From Pseudomonadota bacterium (GTDB lineage Bacteria; Desulfobacterota; Desulfovibrionia; Desulfovibrionales; Desulfovibrionaceae), in contig JAEWQB010000025.1 in the NCBI GenBank assembly GCA_023460395.1, forward strand, positions 1 through 64,000: a stretch of DNA of 64,000 bases. The letters run 5' to 3'. The notes below the pieces were generated by a model that was given only the letters and a program-made list of their open reading frames with translations, had not been told where the DNA came from and did no database searches. How positions within the stretch are numbered: the stretch's first letter is position 1; each line of letters begins with the position of its first letter. Shown here in pieces: positions 8,775-17,636 of the stretch. A program made the translations under genes and the position numbers.

Positions 8775-9362
8775 ATGGAAACAATCTCCACGCAAAAACG
8801 GGATGACGCGTTCATCCGCGAGGTACAGGAGCGCAGCGGGCAGGTAATCTCCACCTGCTATCAGTGCGGCAACTGTACTGCCGGTTGCCCGTATAATTTC
8901 GCGTATGACGTCCCGGTAAGCCGTATTATGCGGCTGCTGCAACTAGGGGACCGAGAGGCTGTCTTGCGCAGCCGGTCCGTATGGTTGTGTGCCTCCTGCC
9001 AGTCTTGCACCACCCGGTGTCCCAACATGATAGACGTTGCCCGCGTCATGGATGTGTTGCGCCATATGGCGCGTGAGGCGGGCTATGCCACAGAGCCTAG
9101 CGTCAAAGCCTTTGGCGACGCCTTTCTTCGCTCTGTGGAGCGGCATGGCCGTGTTTATGAGGTGGGTCTATTGGCCAGCTACGTCGTGAAAACAGGCAGA
9201 GTCTGGACCGATGTGGACCTTGCCCCCAAAATGCTGCCCAAAGGCAAACTGGGCTTTCTGCCACACTCCATCCGGGGGGCGAAGCACATAGTCCGCATTT
9301 TTGAACGCTACCGTCAGGGAGCGGGCAAGGTTTCGGCGCAGTCCAGCGGAGGTACCGAATAA
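8775..9362 (+). CDS. hdrC: Heterodisulfide reductase subunit C-like protein
   Basis: A 195-residue iron-sulfur protein. Two ferredoxin-type motifs are visible, CYQCGNCTAGCP (about residues 28-39) and CASCQSCTTRCP (about 73-84), each giving ligands for one [4Fe-4S] cluster that relays electrons between HdrA and HdrB. Length matches HdrC. GAGGAAACGAC precedes the ATG. It is the first gene of a tightly packed seven-gene operon; its stop overlaps the hdrB start by one base. It is predicted to act in the cytoplasm in the HdrABC-FlxABCD complex. Confidence 0.92.
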   Translation: METISTQKRDDAFIREVQERSGQVISTCYQCGNCTAGCPYNFAYDVPVSRIMRLLQLGDREAVLRSRSVWLCASCQSCTTRCPNMIDVARVMDVLRHMAREAGYATEPSVKAFGDAFLRSVERHGRVYEVGLLASYVVKTGRVWTDVDLAPKMLPKGKLGFLPHSIRGAKHIVRIFERYRQGAGKVSAQSSGGTE

Positions 9363-10237
9363 TGAGTGTGACCATTGGGTATTACCCCGGCTGTTCCGGC
9401 AGCGGCACCTCTGTGGAATATGATCTTTCCACTCGTGCGGTTTGCCAGCGCCTTGGTGTGGTGCTTGCGGATATTCCAGACTGGAGCTGCTGTGGCTCCA
9501 CCCCCGCGCACACGGTCGACCATGTGCTTTCCGCCGCGCTTTCCGCGCGCAATTTGGAATTGGCGGCTAAGGAAGGCTGTAGCATGGTGACTACGCCGTG
9601 TCCGAGTTGCCTCACCAATCTGCGCACCGCGTGGCATAAGATGCACGACACGCAGTTTACCAGCCGCGTGCGGGCTTTACTGGAAACAGACTGTACCGAA
9701 CTGGCTGAGGTGCGCTCCACTTTGCAGGTTCTGGTGGAAGAGGTGGGAACAACCGCCGTGGCAGAGCAGGTAACTCGCCCGCTCTCCGGCTTGAAGGTGG
9801 CCTGCTATTACGGTTGCATTATGAACCGTCCGCCAGAACTTATGCAATTTGACGATCCTGAAAATCCCATGGCTATGGATAATCTTATGGCTGCCTGTGG
9901 CGCCACGGTTCTGCCGTTCCCCCTCAAGGTGGAATGTTGCGGAGCGGCGGCGGGTATTCCCCGCAAGGATATTGTGGCGGAACTTACCGGCAGATTGTTA
10001 GACGCGGCTGCGGCACTGGGTGCGGATGCGGTGGTAACGGCATGCCCGCTGTGCCAGATGAACCTTGACTTGCGGCAGGAACAGGCCAATGCGGCGCGTG
10101 GTACGCACCACGCCTTGCCGGTCTTTTATTTTACCCAGCTTATGGGGCTTGCCTTGGGGATTCCGGCACAGGAACTGGGCATTGCCAAACTGGTCGTGGA
10201 CCCCAAACCCTGCCTTGAACAGGCCGGCGTGCTCTAG
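9362..10237 (+). CDS. hdrB: Heterodisulfide reductase subunit B-like protein
   Basis: A 291-residue protein with two CCG domains. Each has the pattern Cys...Cys-Cys...CxxC: first PGCSGSG, then DWSCCGS, then CPSC; second CYYGC, then VECCGAAAG, then CPLC. In methanogen HdrB these hold the two non-cubane [4Fe-4S] clusters that cleave a disulfide. All motif cysteines look intact, so disulfide reductase activity is expected. In sulfate reducers the substrate is unknown; the DsrC trisulfide has been proposed. Confidence 0.93.
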   Translation: MSVTIGYYPGCSGSGTSVEYDLSTRAVCQRLGVVLADIPDWSCCGSTPAHTVDHVLSAALSARNLELAAKEGCSMVTTPCPSCLTNLRTAWHKMHDTQFTSRVRALLETDCTELAEVRSTLQVLVEEVGTTAVAEQVTRPLSGLKVACYYGCIMNRPPELMQFDDPENPMAMDNLMAACGATVLPFPLKVECCGAAAGIPRKDIVAELTGRLLDAAAALGADAVVTACPLCQMNLDLRQEQANAARGTHHALPVFYFTQLMGLALGIPAQELGIAKLVVDPKPCLEQAGVL

Positions 10238-10252
10238 CAAGGAGATGAAACC

Positions 10253-12220
10253 ATGCGCATAGGTGTTTTCGTCTGCCACTGTGGGAGCAATATCGCGGGA
10301 ACCGTGGATTGCGCCGCTGTGGCGGAAGCTGCCAAAATGTTCCCGGACGTGGTATTCGCCTCCGATACCATGTACGCTTGTTCCGAACCGGGGCAGGACG
10401 GCATAATTAAGGCTATCCATGAGCATCGGCTGGACGGGGTTGTTGTGGCTTCCTGCTCACCCCGTATGCATGAGCCAACATTCCGGCGGGCTTTGGAACG
10501 CGCCGGGTTAAACCGGTACATGCTGGAAATGGCTAATATCCGTGAGCACGTTTCATGGATTGGCAAAAATAAAGAGCTGAACACCGGCAAGGCGGCAGAT
10601 CTTGTCCGCATCGCCGCCGCCAAGCTGCGGCGTAACGTGCCCTTGTTCTCCAACCGTTTTGATGTGACCAAGCGAGTGCTTATTATCGGCGGAGGCGTGG
10701 CGGGCATTCAGGCCGCGTTGGACTGCGCGGATGCCGGTATTCAGGTTATCATGGTGGAGCGCGAAACTAGCATTGGCGGTAAAATGGCCAAGCTGGACAA
10801 AACGTTCCCCACGGTGGACTGTTCTTCCTGCATTCTCGGCCCCAAAATGGTGGATGTGGCGCAACATCCCAACATAACCCTGTATGCCGCCGCCGAGGTG
10901 GAGGAAGTGCACGGGTATGTGGGAAACTTTGATGTAAAAATCCGCCGTCGGGCCACATATGTGAACTGGGATGCCTGCACGGGCTGTGGCCTGTGCATGG
11001 AAAAATGCCCCAGCAAAAAGAGTTTTGACGCGTTTAATGAAGGCGTGGCTACCACCACCGCTATAAACATTCCGTTCCCGCAGGCCATTCCTAAGAAGGC
11101 GGCTATTAATCCTGCCTTCTGCATCATGCTCCAGAAAGGTAAGTGCGGGGCTTGCGCCAAGCTGTGCCCCACGCAATGCATTGACTTCGAGCAGCAGGAT
11201 TCGTTTGTCTCCGAAAAAGTGGGGGCCATTGTGGCTGCCACCGGGTACGACCTCTTCGATTGGACTGTGTATGGGCAGTACGGGGGAGGGCGCTATCCTG
11301 ACGTGGTAACGTCCCTTCAGTACGAACGCATGATGAATGCCTCCGGTCCCACCTCCGGGCATATACAGCGCCCTTCGGACGGCAAAGAGCCTAAGCGCGT
11401 GGTGTTCATTCAGTGCGTAGGCTCGCGTGATAAGTCCGTGGACAGGCCGTACTGTTCCGGCTTCTGCTGCATGTACACCGCCAAACAGGCGGTGTTGACC
11501 AAAGACCATATTCCCGATTCCGATTCATATGTCTTCTATATGGACATCCGCTCGCCGGGGAAGGGGTATGACGAATTCACCCGCCGCGCTCAGGAACAAT
11601 ACGGCGTGCAGTACATTCGCGGTCGTGTTTCCATGGTGTATCCCAGAGGGGATGTGCTTGTGGTACGCGGGGCGGACACGCTGGCGGGAACACAGGTGGA
11701 AGTGGAGGCCGATCTTGTGGTGCTCGCGGTGGGCATAGAAGCAGCTTCGGGTGCTCCGAAGCTGGCGGAAACACTGCGTATCTCCTACGATCACTACGGG
11801 TTCTTCATGGAAGCGCACCCCAAGCTTAAGCCCGTGGAAACCAATACGGCTGGCGTGTATCTCGCCGGGTGCAGTCAAGGACCGAAAGACATACCCACCT
11901 CGGTGGGACAGGGCAGTGCCGCTGCCGCCAAGGTTATGGCACTGTTCTCCAAAGATAAGCTGGAAAGCGATCCTCAAGTTTCCAAAGTGGACCTCACCCG
12001 GTGCGTGGGATGCCTTAAATGCACCATGACCTGTCCTTTTGGAGCCATTAAGGACGTGAAGGATAGGGCGGGCAACCCCAAGGCCGAAGTGGTGGAAACG
12101 GTGTGTCAGGGCTGCGGCATCTGCACCGTTACCTGCCCGCACGGGGCCATTCAGTTGCAGCACTTTACCGATAACCAGATTCTCGCGGAGGTGAACGCCC
12201 TATGTCTGATGGAACCGTAA
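10253..12220 (+). CDS. hdrA: Heterodisulfide reductase subunit A-like flavoprotein
   Basis: A 655-residue FAD and Fe-S protein that would carry out flavin-based electron bifurcation. The N-terminal domain has VFVCHCGSNIAG. The FAD-binding Rossmann motif RVLIIGGGVAGIQAALDCADAG is near residue 143. An inserted ferredoxin domain (CTGCGLCMEKCP) follows at about 242, and two more clusters are at the C terminus (CVGCLKCTMTCP and CQGCGICTVTCP). The length is that of methanogen-type HdrA. A good ribosome site (AAGGAG) precedes the ATG. The 3' end overlaps flxD by 19 bases, implying translational coupling. Confidence 0.93.
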   Translation: MRIGVFVCHCGSNIAGTVDCAAVAEAAKMFPDVVFASDTMYACSEPGQDGIIKAIHEHRLDGVVVASCSPRMHEPTFRRALERAGLNRYMLEMANIREHVSWIGKNKELNTGKAADLVRIAAAKLRRNVPLFSNRFDVTKRVLIIGGGVAGIQAALDCADAGIQVIMVERETSIGGKMAKLDKTFPTVDCSSCILGPKMVDVAQHPNITLYAAAEVEEVHGYVGNFDVKIRRRATYVNWDACTGCGLCMEKCPSKKSFDAFNEGVATTTAINIPFPQAIPKKAAINPAFCIMLQKGKCGACAKLCPTQCIDFEQQDSFVSEKVGAIVAATGYDLFDWTVYGQYGGGRYPDVVTSLQYERMMNASGPTSGHIQRPSDGKEPKRVVFIQCVGSRDKSVDRPYCSGFCCMYTAKQAVLTKDHIPDSDSYVFYMDIRSPGKGYDEFTRRAQEQYGVQYIRGRVSMVYPRGDVLVVRGADTLAGTQVEVEADLVVLAVGIEAASGAPKLAETLRISYDHYGFFMEAHPKLKPVETNTAGVYLAGCSQGPKDIPTSVGQGSAAAAKVMALFSKDKLESDPQVSKVDLTRCVGCLKCTMTCPFGAIKDVKDRAGNPKAEVVETVCQGCGICTVTCPHGAIQLQHFTDNQILAEVNALCLMEP

Positions 12221-12729
12221 AGCAGACGGCACCGCGCGAACTGCGGATAGTCGGTTTTTTGTGCAATTGGTGTTCCTACGGCGGGGCGGATACCGCGGGT
12301 GTGGCGCGTTTTGAACAGCCCACAGACCTGCGTATTATCCGGGTTCCCTGCTCTGGTCGTATTGACCCGCTATTCATTATGCGTGCGCTTATCAGCGGCG
12401 CGGACGGGGTACTGGTTTCCGGCTGTCACCCCAGAGACTGCCATTATGCGGCGGGCAATTTCTACGCCCGGCGCAGACTGGAAATGCTGAAGCGTTTCCT
12501 GCCCGTTACCGGCATAGACCCAGAACGGTTCAAGTATACATGGGTTTCCGCATCCGAAGGCGCACGCTGGCAAGATGTGGTCACCTCCTTTACCCGGCGT
12601 ATTCACGAACTGGGGCCCGCACCGCATATGCGGGGCGGTAGCGGCTATGACGAACTCTGCCTGCGGCAGATACGGGAAGGCGTTTCGCAGGGCGAAGGCT
12701 GCCCTTGCCATGAGGAGAAGGCGTCATGA
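12202..12729 (+). CDS. flxD: MvhD-type [2Fe-2S] protein linking Flx to HdrA
   Basis: A 175-residue MvhD/FlxD homologue. It carries CNWCSYGGADTAG near residue 20 and the later cysteines in VPCSGR and SGCHPRDC, which hold the single [2Fe-2S] cluster passing electrons from the NADH-oxidising module to HdrA. It overlaps hdrA by 19 bases and flxC by 4 (ATGA), so all three are translationally coupled. It is short for the family, with a Lys/Glu/Cys-rich tail (GEGCPCHEEKAS). Confidence 0.9.
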   Translation: MSDGTVKQTAPRELRIVGFLCNWCSYGGADTAGVARFEQPTDLRIIRVPCSGRIDPLFIMRALISGADGVLVSGCHPRDCHYAAGNFYARRRLEMLKRFLPVTGIDPERFKYTWVSASEGARWQDVVTSFTRRIHELGPAPHMRGGSGYDELCLRQIREGVSQGEGCPCHEEKAS

Positions 12730-13703
12730 ATACGCTGGACGAATTGAAAGAACAGATACGCCGGGCGCTGCCCGACTTGGATATGGTCATCGGCTGGGAA
12801 CAGGGCTTTGACGCCATGCACGCCACCCCGCTGTTCATCCGAACCGAAAAGGATGTGGACCGACTCATCTGGAGTCCGCTGTGCGTGCACAGTCTGGGCA
12901 CCTATCTTACCGGCATCACCCGCACGCCCACGGCAAAAAAAGTGGGGCTGGTGGTTAAGGGATGCGATTCCCGCGCTATCGTCCAGCTCACGCAGGAACG
13001 CATGATCCCGCGCGAGAACATTGTGCTCTTCGGGCTTGGATGTACCGGGTGTCTGGACATTGTACGCCTGAGCAACCAACTGGAAAAAGATGGAAAATAC
13101 GCGGAAGACATGCGTGGTGTGTCTGTTTGCGGAGACAGCGTGGACGTTGTTCTGGATGGTGAAAGCGTTCAATACCCCTTTGATGACGTCTGTCTGGAGA
13201 AGTGTCTGACCTGCCGGTTCCCCAATGCGTTGGAAACGGAACATTTCGCGGGTGAACAAGTGCCTGTGAATCCGCGCCGGGACAAGGTACCTTCGCTGGA
13301 GGCTTTTGAGGCATTGTCGTTGGAAGAGCGCTTTACCTTCTGGCAGGAGCAAATGCGCCGTTGCGTGCGGTGCTATGCATGCCGGAACACGTGCCCTATG
13401 TGCGTGTGCCGCGACCACTGCATATCCACGTCGCGCAATCCGCACTGGGTGTCACAGGAAGCGAGTGCCTCTGAAAACTTCATGTTTCAGATGATCCATA
13501 CTCTTCATCTTGCGGGCCGGTGTATCGAGTGCGGCGAATGCCAGCGGGCTTGCCCGGTGGAATTGCCCATCATGCTGCTGCGGCACACCATGGCCCATGC
13601 CGTTCGGGACGCTTTTGGCTATGAAAGCGGCACGGACTCCGAGGCCACGCCGCCTTTGCTGACGTACAAGATAGATGAAGAGAATATAGAGGAGAGGGGG
13701 TAG
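12726..13703 (+). CDS. flxC: Flx complex iron-sulfur subunit C
   Basis: A 325-residue iron-sulfur protein. The N-terminal half resembles the F420-dehydrogenase beta family (KGCDSRAIVQLTQE, FGLGCTGCLD, CLTCRFPN). The C-terminal half has ferredoxin motifs CVRCYACRNTCPMC and CIECGECQRACP, for at least two [4Fe-4S] clusters. The position between flxD and flxB matches Flx clusters known from Desulfovibrio. It is predicted to carry electrons from the FlxA flavin towards FlxD. The start overlaps the flxD stop, and flxB begins 2 bases after its end. Confidence 0.88.
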   Translation: MNTLDELKEQIRRALPDLDMVIGWEQGFDAMHATPLFIRTEKDVDRLIWSPLCVHSLGTYLTGITRTPTAKKVGLVVKGCDSRAIVQLTQERMIPRENIVLFGLGCTGCLDIVRLSNQLEKDGKYAEDMRGVSVCGDSVDVVLDGESVQYPFDDVCLEKCLTCRFPNALETEHFAGEQVPVNPRRDKVPSLEAFEALSLEERFTFWQEQMRRCVRCYACRNTCPMCVCRDHCISTSRNPHWVSQEASASENFMFQMIHTLHLAGRCIECGECQRACPVELPIMLLRHTMAHAVRDAFGYESGTDSEATPPLLTYKIDEENIEERG

Positions 13704-13705
13704 TC

Positions 13706-14791
13706 ATGGAAGCACGATTCATACGACATGACGATGTGACCGGTTGGCTGGACGCCCTTTCTGAAAAGCACGTGGTCCTTGCCCCTATGTGGGACGATTC
13801 CGCAGTTACCTTCCGACCCTATGTGAAGGGCCGCACCCCCCTGCTGGACAGGGCTGCCGTGATGGCACCCAAGGAAGGGGTCTTCCCGCAGAATGAAGTT
13901 CTGCTGCGCTACCGGTACGAAAAAGACCCTGAGAACCTTGAGCGTACCCGCGTGAGCGTTACCGAGACTCTGCCGAAGGAAACCACGGTCGTGGTGGGGG
14001 CTCGCCCCTGCGGTACCCGCGGGGTTAGTGTGCTGGACCGTGTGTACAATTGCGACAAGGTGCGCGACCCGTACTATGCGAAAAGACGGGAAAATACGAT
14101 GTATGTGACCATGGCGTGTACGCGGGTGGACTCCACCTGCTTCTGCCACGAGGTGGGCAGCCATCCTGCGGACCCTGAAGCGTCAGACGTGTTGCTTGTG
14201 CCAGTTCCAGAAGGGTATGTGGCGGAACCGGTAACTGAGCGCGGCGAAACGCTGCTCGACTTCCCCTTCTTTAGCCCGGCTGGTGAAGACCGGCTGCGCG
14301 AAGCTGAGGAAACCAAGCGGCGTACTCGCGACAAGCTGCCTGCGCCACATGACTATAGCGATGCGGAAAAAAGCCTTACGGCTGTGTTCAACGACATGGA
14401 GTTTTGGGAAGAGCAGGCTGCCAAATGCATTAGCTGCGGCGCATGCGCGTACCTTTGCCCCACCTGTTATTGTTTCAATATCACAGACGAATCCGCCGGT
14501 CTTACGGGCAAGCGGGTGCGCACGTGGGATAACTGCATGTCCTTTCAGTTCACGCTGGAAGGCAGCGGGCACAATCCGCGTCCTACCAAGGCGCACCGTA
14601 TGCGTAACCGAGTGAACCATAAGTTTGCCTACTACACGGAACTGCACGGCGTGCCCGCCTGCTGCGGCTGCGGTCGTTGTATTAAGAGCTGCCCCGTGGG
14701 CGTGGACATCCGCGCGATGGTACAGGCGGCCCAGCAACGTGCGGCCCAGAATGCTGTTCAGAAGACGGAGGACGCTAGCGATGAACGCTAA
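13706..14791 (+). CDS. flxB: Flx complex iron-sulfur subunit B
   Basis: A 361-residue Fe-S protein similar to anaerobic sulfite reductase subunit A and hydrogenase beta subunits. Two C-terminal ferredoxin motifs are seen, CISCGACAYLCPTC at about residue 240 and CCGCGRCIKSCP at about 321. The N-terminal half has scattered conserved cysteines (RPCGTRG, ACTRVDSTCFCH). It would relay electrons between FlxA and FlxC. The ribosome site is GGAGAGGGGG inside the end of flxC. Its 3' end overlaps flxA by 11 bases. Confidence 0.88.
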   Translation: MEARFIRHDDVTGWLDALSEKHVVLAPMWDDSAVTFRPYVKGRTPLLDRAAVMAPKEGVFPQNEVLLRYRYEKDPENLERTRVSVTETLPKETTVVVGARPCGTRGVSVLDRVYNCDKVRDPYYAKRRENTMYVTMACTRVDSTCFCHEVGSHPADPEASDVLLVPVPEGYVAEPVTERGETLLDFPFFSPAGEDRLREAEETKRRTRDKLPAPHDYSDAEKSLTAVFNDMEFWEEQAAKCISCGACAYLCPTCYCFNITDESAGLTGKRVRTWDNCMSFQFTLEGSGHNPRPTKAHRMRNRVNHKFAYYTELHGVPACCGCGRCIKSCPVGVDIRAMVQAAQQRAAQNAVQKTEDASDER

Positions 14792-15623
14792 TCCCATTCT
14801 GCCCGATATGGCGACCATCATGGAAGTGGTGGACGAAACGCCTAATATCCGCACCTTCCGCGTGCGCCTTGATAATGAAGACCGCATGAAGGCCTTTTCC
14901 TTCATGCCCGGTCAGGTAGGCCAGCTCTCCGCCTTCGGGTTTGGAGAGGCCACCTTTGTTATCAACTCTTCTCCAACCCGGATGGACTATCTACAGTTCA
15001 GCGTTATGCGGGTGGGAGAACTGACTAGCCGTTTGCATACGCTCAAGGAAGGCGACTCGCTTGGCGTTCGCGCCCCGTTGGGCAACTGGTTCCCTGTGGA
15101 TGACATGCGCGGCAAAGACATTGTCTTTGTCGCCGGTGGCATAGGCATGGCACCGTTGCGCACGTTGCTGGTCTACATGCTGGACAATCGCGCGGACTAC
15201 GGCAAGATAACGTTGCTGTACGGTGCCCGCTCCCCGCGTGACATGGCCTATAAAGACGACGTAAACGAATGGCGTGAACGGGACGATATGACAGTGGTGC
15301 TCACCGTGGACAATCCGGCAGAAGGTTGGGGAGAGCGTCCGAACGAGCACGTGGGACTTATTCCCAACGTGCTGACGGAACTGAATCCTTCACCGGAAAA
15401 CACCGTTGCCATCACCTGCGGTCCGCCTATCATGATCAAGTTCACTCTTCAGGCCCTGCAAAAGTTGGGTTTTGCGGATGATCAAATAATCACCACGCTG
15501 GAGAAGCGCATGAAGTGCGGCGTGGGGCTGTGTGGTCGTTGCAACATCGGTTCGCACTACGTGTGCGTGGACGGTCCGGTGTTCCGTCTTTCGGAACTAA
15601 AGGAACTGCCTGACGAACTGTAG
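14781..15623 (+). CDS. flxA: Flx complex NAD(P)H-binding flavoprotein A
   Basis: A 280-residue ferredoxin-reductase-type protein: an FAD domain at residues 1-100 (FMPGQVGQLSAFGFGEA), an NAD(P) domain (FVAGGIGMAPLRTLLVYML, then TCGPPIMI), and a C-terminal cysteine cluster (CGVGLCGRCNIG, then YVCVDG) for a [2Fe-2S] centre. It is the entry point for NADH electrons in the complex. The ATG at 14781 has GGAGG 9 bases upstream inside flxB; the open frame reaches further 5' but only as overlap. It is the last gene of the operon and a strong terminator follows. Confidence 0.92.
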   Translation: MNANPILPDMATIMEVVDETPNIRTFRVRLDNEDRMKAFSFMPGQVGQLSAFGFGEATFVINSSPTRMDYLQFSVMRVGELTSRLHTLKEGDSLGVRAPLGNWFPVDDMRGKDIVFVAGGIGMAPLRTLLVYMLDNRADYGKITLLYGARSPRDMAYKDDVNEWRERDDMTVVLTVDNPAEGWGERPNEHVGLIPNVLTELNPSPENTVAITCGPPIMIKFTLQALQKLGFADDQIITTLEKRMKCGVGLCGRCNIGSHYVCVDGPVFRLSELKELPDEL

Positions 15624-15659
15624 CGCGGCCCAGCCTCGGCACCGGAGCGAAAAAACAGA

Positions 15660-15693
15660 GCGGCCCACCTCGGAAGAGGTGGGCCGCTTTTGG
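15660..15693. terminator. Bidirectional terminator between flxA and flagellin
   Basis: A perfect 12-bp GC-rich stem (15660-15671 with 15676-15687) has a GGAA tetraloop. On the + strand it is followed by TTTTGGTTT; on the - strand by CTCTGTTTTTT. It therefore can end both the hdr-flx transcript and the convergent flagellin transcript. Confidence 0.92.
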
Positions 15694-15708
15694 TTTGTGG
15701 GCTTACCG

Positions 15709-16599
15709 TTAGCCGATAAGTTGCAGTGCCATCTGAGGCAGGGAATTTGCCTGTGAGAGCATAGCCACTGCGGATTGCGTGATAATCTGCTGGCGGGTGA
15801 ATTCCGTCATTTCAGTGGAAACGTCCACGTCGGAAATGCGGGATTCAGCTGCCTGCAGGTTCTCCGCCTGAATTTGCAGGTTGGAGATGGTGTTTTCCAG
15901 ACGGTTCTGGAGGGCACCGAGATTGGCGCGGATTTTGTCCTTGGAGATAATGGCCCGGTCGATGGCTTCCAGAGCTTCCTGAGCGGCTTCCTGTGTGGAA
16001 ATGCTGTACCCGGCCCGGCCTGCCGTGGTCTGGTTGCCCAGCCCCAGAGCAGACGCCGTGGAGGTGCCAATCTGGATGTAGTAGTAGTCTTCCGCGCTGT
16101 CGTTCGCCGTACCAAAGTGAATCTTCAGCTTTCCTTCTGCCTTCAGGCCGCTTCCGTCGTGGGTATCGCTGGAAAGGTTACCGTTCAGCAGGTGAATGCC
16201 GTTGAAGTCGGTGGAGTTGGCGATACGGGTAATTTCCGAAGCCATGGCCTGATATTCGGAGTCGATCATCAGACGCTGGTCAGAGGTGTACGTACCCGTG
16301 GCAGCTTGTTCCGCCAGTTCCTTCATGCGGATGAGCTTTTCGTCGATGACGGAAAGTGCGCCGTCCGCCGTCTGGATAAGGGAAATGCCGTCGTTGGCGT
16401 TTCGCACGCCCTGATTAAGGGCTGAAACGTCGGAACGCATGAGTTCGCGGATTGCCAGCCCCGCGGCATCATCGGCAGCGGTGTTGACACGCAGACCAGA
16501 AGAAAGGCGCTGTGTGGACGTAGCCAGATTGCCATATGCAGAGTTCAGGTTACGTGCAACGTTGGCAGCCATTAAGTTGTGGTTAATAACGAGTGACAT
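15709..16599 (-). CDS. Flagellin
   Basis: A 296-residue flagellin. The conserved N-terminal D0/D1 region (SLVINHNLMAANVARNLN, then STQRLSSGLRVNTAADDAAG) and C-terminal D1/D0 region (ESRISDVDVSTEMTEFTRQQI, ending LPQMALQLIG) are intact, with a short variable D2/D3 centre. It is exported by the flagellar type III apparatus and polymerises as filament. No other flagellar genes are near. The ribosome site GGAGGAAG lies 6 bases before the ATG and is embedded in a possible hairpin. Confidence 0.95.
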   Translation of the reverse strand: MSLVINHNLMAANVARNLNSAYGNLATSTQRLSSGLRVNTAADDAAGLAIRELMRSDVSALNQGVRNANDGISLIQTADGALSVIDEKLIRMKELAEQAATGTYTSDQRLMIDSEYQAMASEITRIANSTDFNGIHLLNGNLSSDTHDGSGLKAEGKLKIHFGTANDSAEDYYYIQIGTSTASALGLGNQTTAGRAGYSISTQEAAQEALEAIDRAIISKDKIRANLGALQNRLENTISNLQIQAENLQAAESRISDVDVSTEMTEFTRQQIITQSAVAMLSQANSLPQMALQLIG

Positions 16600-16603
16600 A
16601 ATA

Positions 16604-16653
16604 CTTCCTCCATGAAGATGTTGTCAGTCCCCGACATCATTCCTTTGATGTCG
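16604..16653 (-). promoter_or_regulatory. Flagellin leader hairpins with GGA loops (candidate CsrA sites)
   Basis: On the flagellin mRNA an 8-bp perfect stem (CGACATCA / TGATGTCG, 16632-16653) presents the loop AAGGAA. A second small hairpin (16604-16617, CTTC-ATGGAG-GAAG) presents GGA and overlaps the Shine-Dalgarno sequence. GGA in a hairpin loop plus a second site at the ribosome site is the layout of CsrA control of flagellin in Bacillus hag. Structure is seen; CsrA binding is inferred. Confidence 0.5.
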
Positions 16654-16843
16654 TGCAGCAAATGCAGTGCGCTATATGTGCATGCATGAGAACTGTGTCT
16701 CAGTTGCTTTCTCTTCGGACATGATCATGAAGGGCATTAATTTTTTGGTATAATTTCCTCTTATGCAACGCGTTGTAATGATAGTATATTGCTAATGTTG
16801 AGACTTCTTTTGAAAACTACATATATCTAAACGTACCCTTAAC

Positions 16844-17467
16844 CTATTTCCCGTTATTTTTGTAGTAGTCCCTCAGTTTGAGATACGCACTGTGCCGGAC
16901 ACTGCGTACCGTTTGTGGGTGGATATCCAGAAAGGCGGCAATTTCTTCCGGTGTCATGTCTTTTTCAAATTGCAGAAAAAGCACTGCGCGTTGACGGGGT
17001 GAAAGAATCCCCTCAGGCAGAGTGAGGCGTTCGCCTTCGGGAGCGATATGGGCGGGAATTTCGGGGTAGTCATCCAACGGCACATGGCGCGAAGAGCCGG
17101 AAAGTCCGTTGCGCTTGTCGCGCAGATAGTCCAGCGCGGTGCTGCGGGAAACCACGGTGAGCCAAGTAGAAAAGCTTCCGCGGGCGGAATCCCAGCTTTC
17201 CAGAAGGCGATAGTTACCGCGCACGAGGCGGGCAAAGACCTCCTGTGCCACATCGTCCGTTTCAGATGCGGAATGCGCACCTGCGCGTCGCAGAGTCCAG
17301 TCTGCCACTTTGGTGATGAGCGGACCGTACAGCCGGACGAATTCTCGCCACGCCTGCATGTCGCCAATAAGACAAGCGGGAATGTTGGCAAGGCAACCAC
17401 CCTGCGCATTCCGTGTTTTGGAAAGCGCACGCTCACGCGCACGTTCGGAAAGAACTAACGATTCCAT
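16844..17467 (-). CDS. ECF-like RNA polymerase sigma factor
   Basis: A 207-residue sigma-70 family protein with region 2 (ETDDVAQEVFARLVRG, then STWLTVVSRSTALDYLRDKR) and region 4 helix-turn-helix (LSPRQRAVLFLQFEKDMTPE, then IAAFLDIHPQTVRSVRHSA), and no regions 1.1 or 3. This is the extracytoplasmic-function architecture. The ATG at 17467 has GGAGG 5 bases before it. No anti-sigma factor gene is adjacent: flagellin lies downstream on the same strand after 244 bp, and a two-component system is divergent upstream. Its target genes cannot be told from this window. Confidence 0.85.
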   Translation of the reverse strand: MESLVLSERARERALSKTRNAQGGCLANIPACLIGDMQAWREFVRLYGPLITKVADWTLRRAGAHSASETDDVAQEVFARLVRGNYRLLESWDSARGSFSTWLTVVSRSTALDYLRDKRNGLSGSSRHVPLDDYPEIPAHIAPEGERLTLPEGILSPRQRAVLFLQFEKDMTPEEIAAFLDIHPQTVRSVRHSAYLKLRDYYKNNGK

Positions 17468-17636
17468 GGTATCCTCCAATACTGGCGTTTTCACGATGGC
17501 GGTCGGGAAAAATGCGCCACTACTGGAGTAAAATCATCAGGTGCGGATGTAACCCACACCACTTGTTTTCCGTAGACAATATATACGGATTGCTGCGGCT
17601 CGCGTCTCGTAAGAATCCATTAAGATCACTATGTTA

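Noticed and set aside
8134..8847. A 237-codon open frame upstream of and overlapping hdrC
   Set aside because: Its translation is rich in Arg, Pro, Ser and His with no motif, it has no good ribosome site, and it runs through the true hdrC start in another frame.
10553..11509. A 318-codon antisense frame within hdrA
   Set aside because: It is a shadow of hdrA codon bias; the sense frame carries all Hdr motifs.
16604..16860. A sigma-28 promoter for flagellin
   Set aside because: No convincing TAAA-N15-GCCGATAA or sigma-54 GG-N10-GC match was found in the 244-bp leader region.
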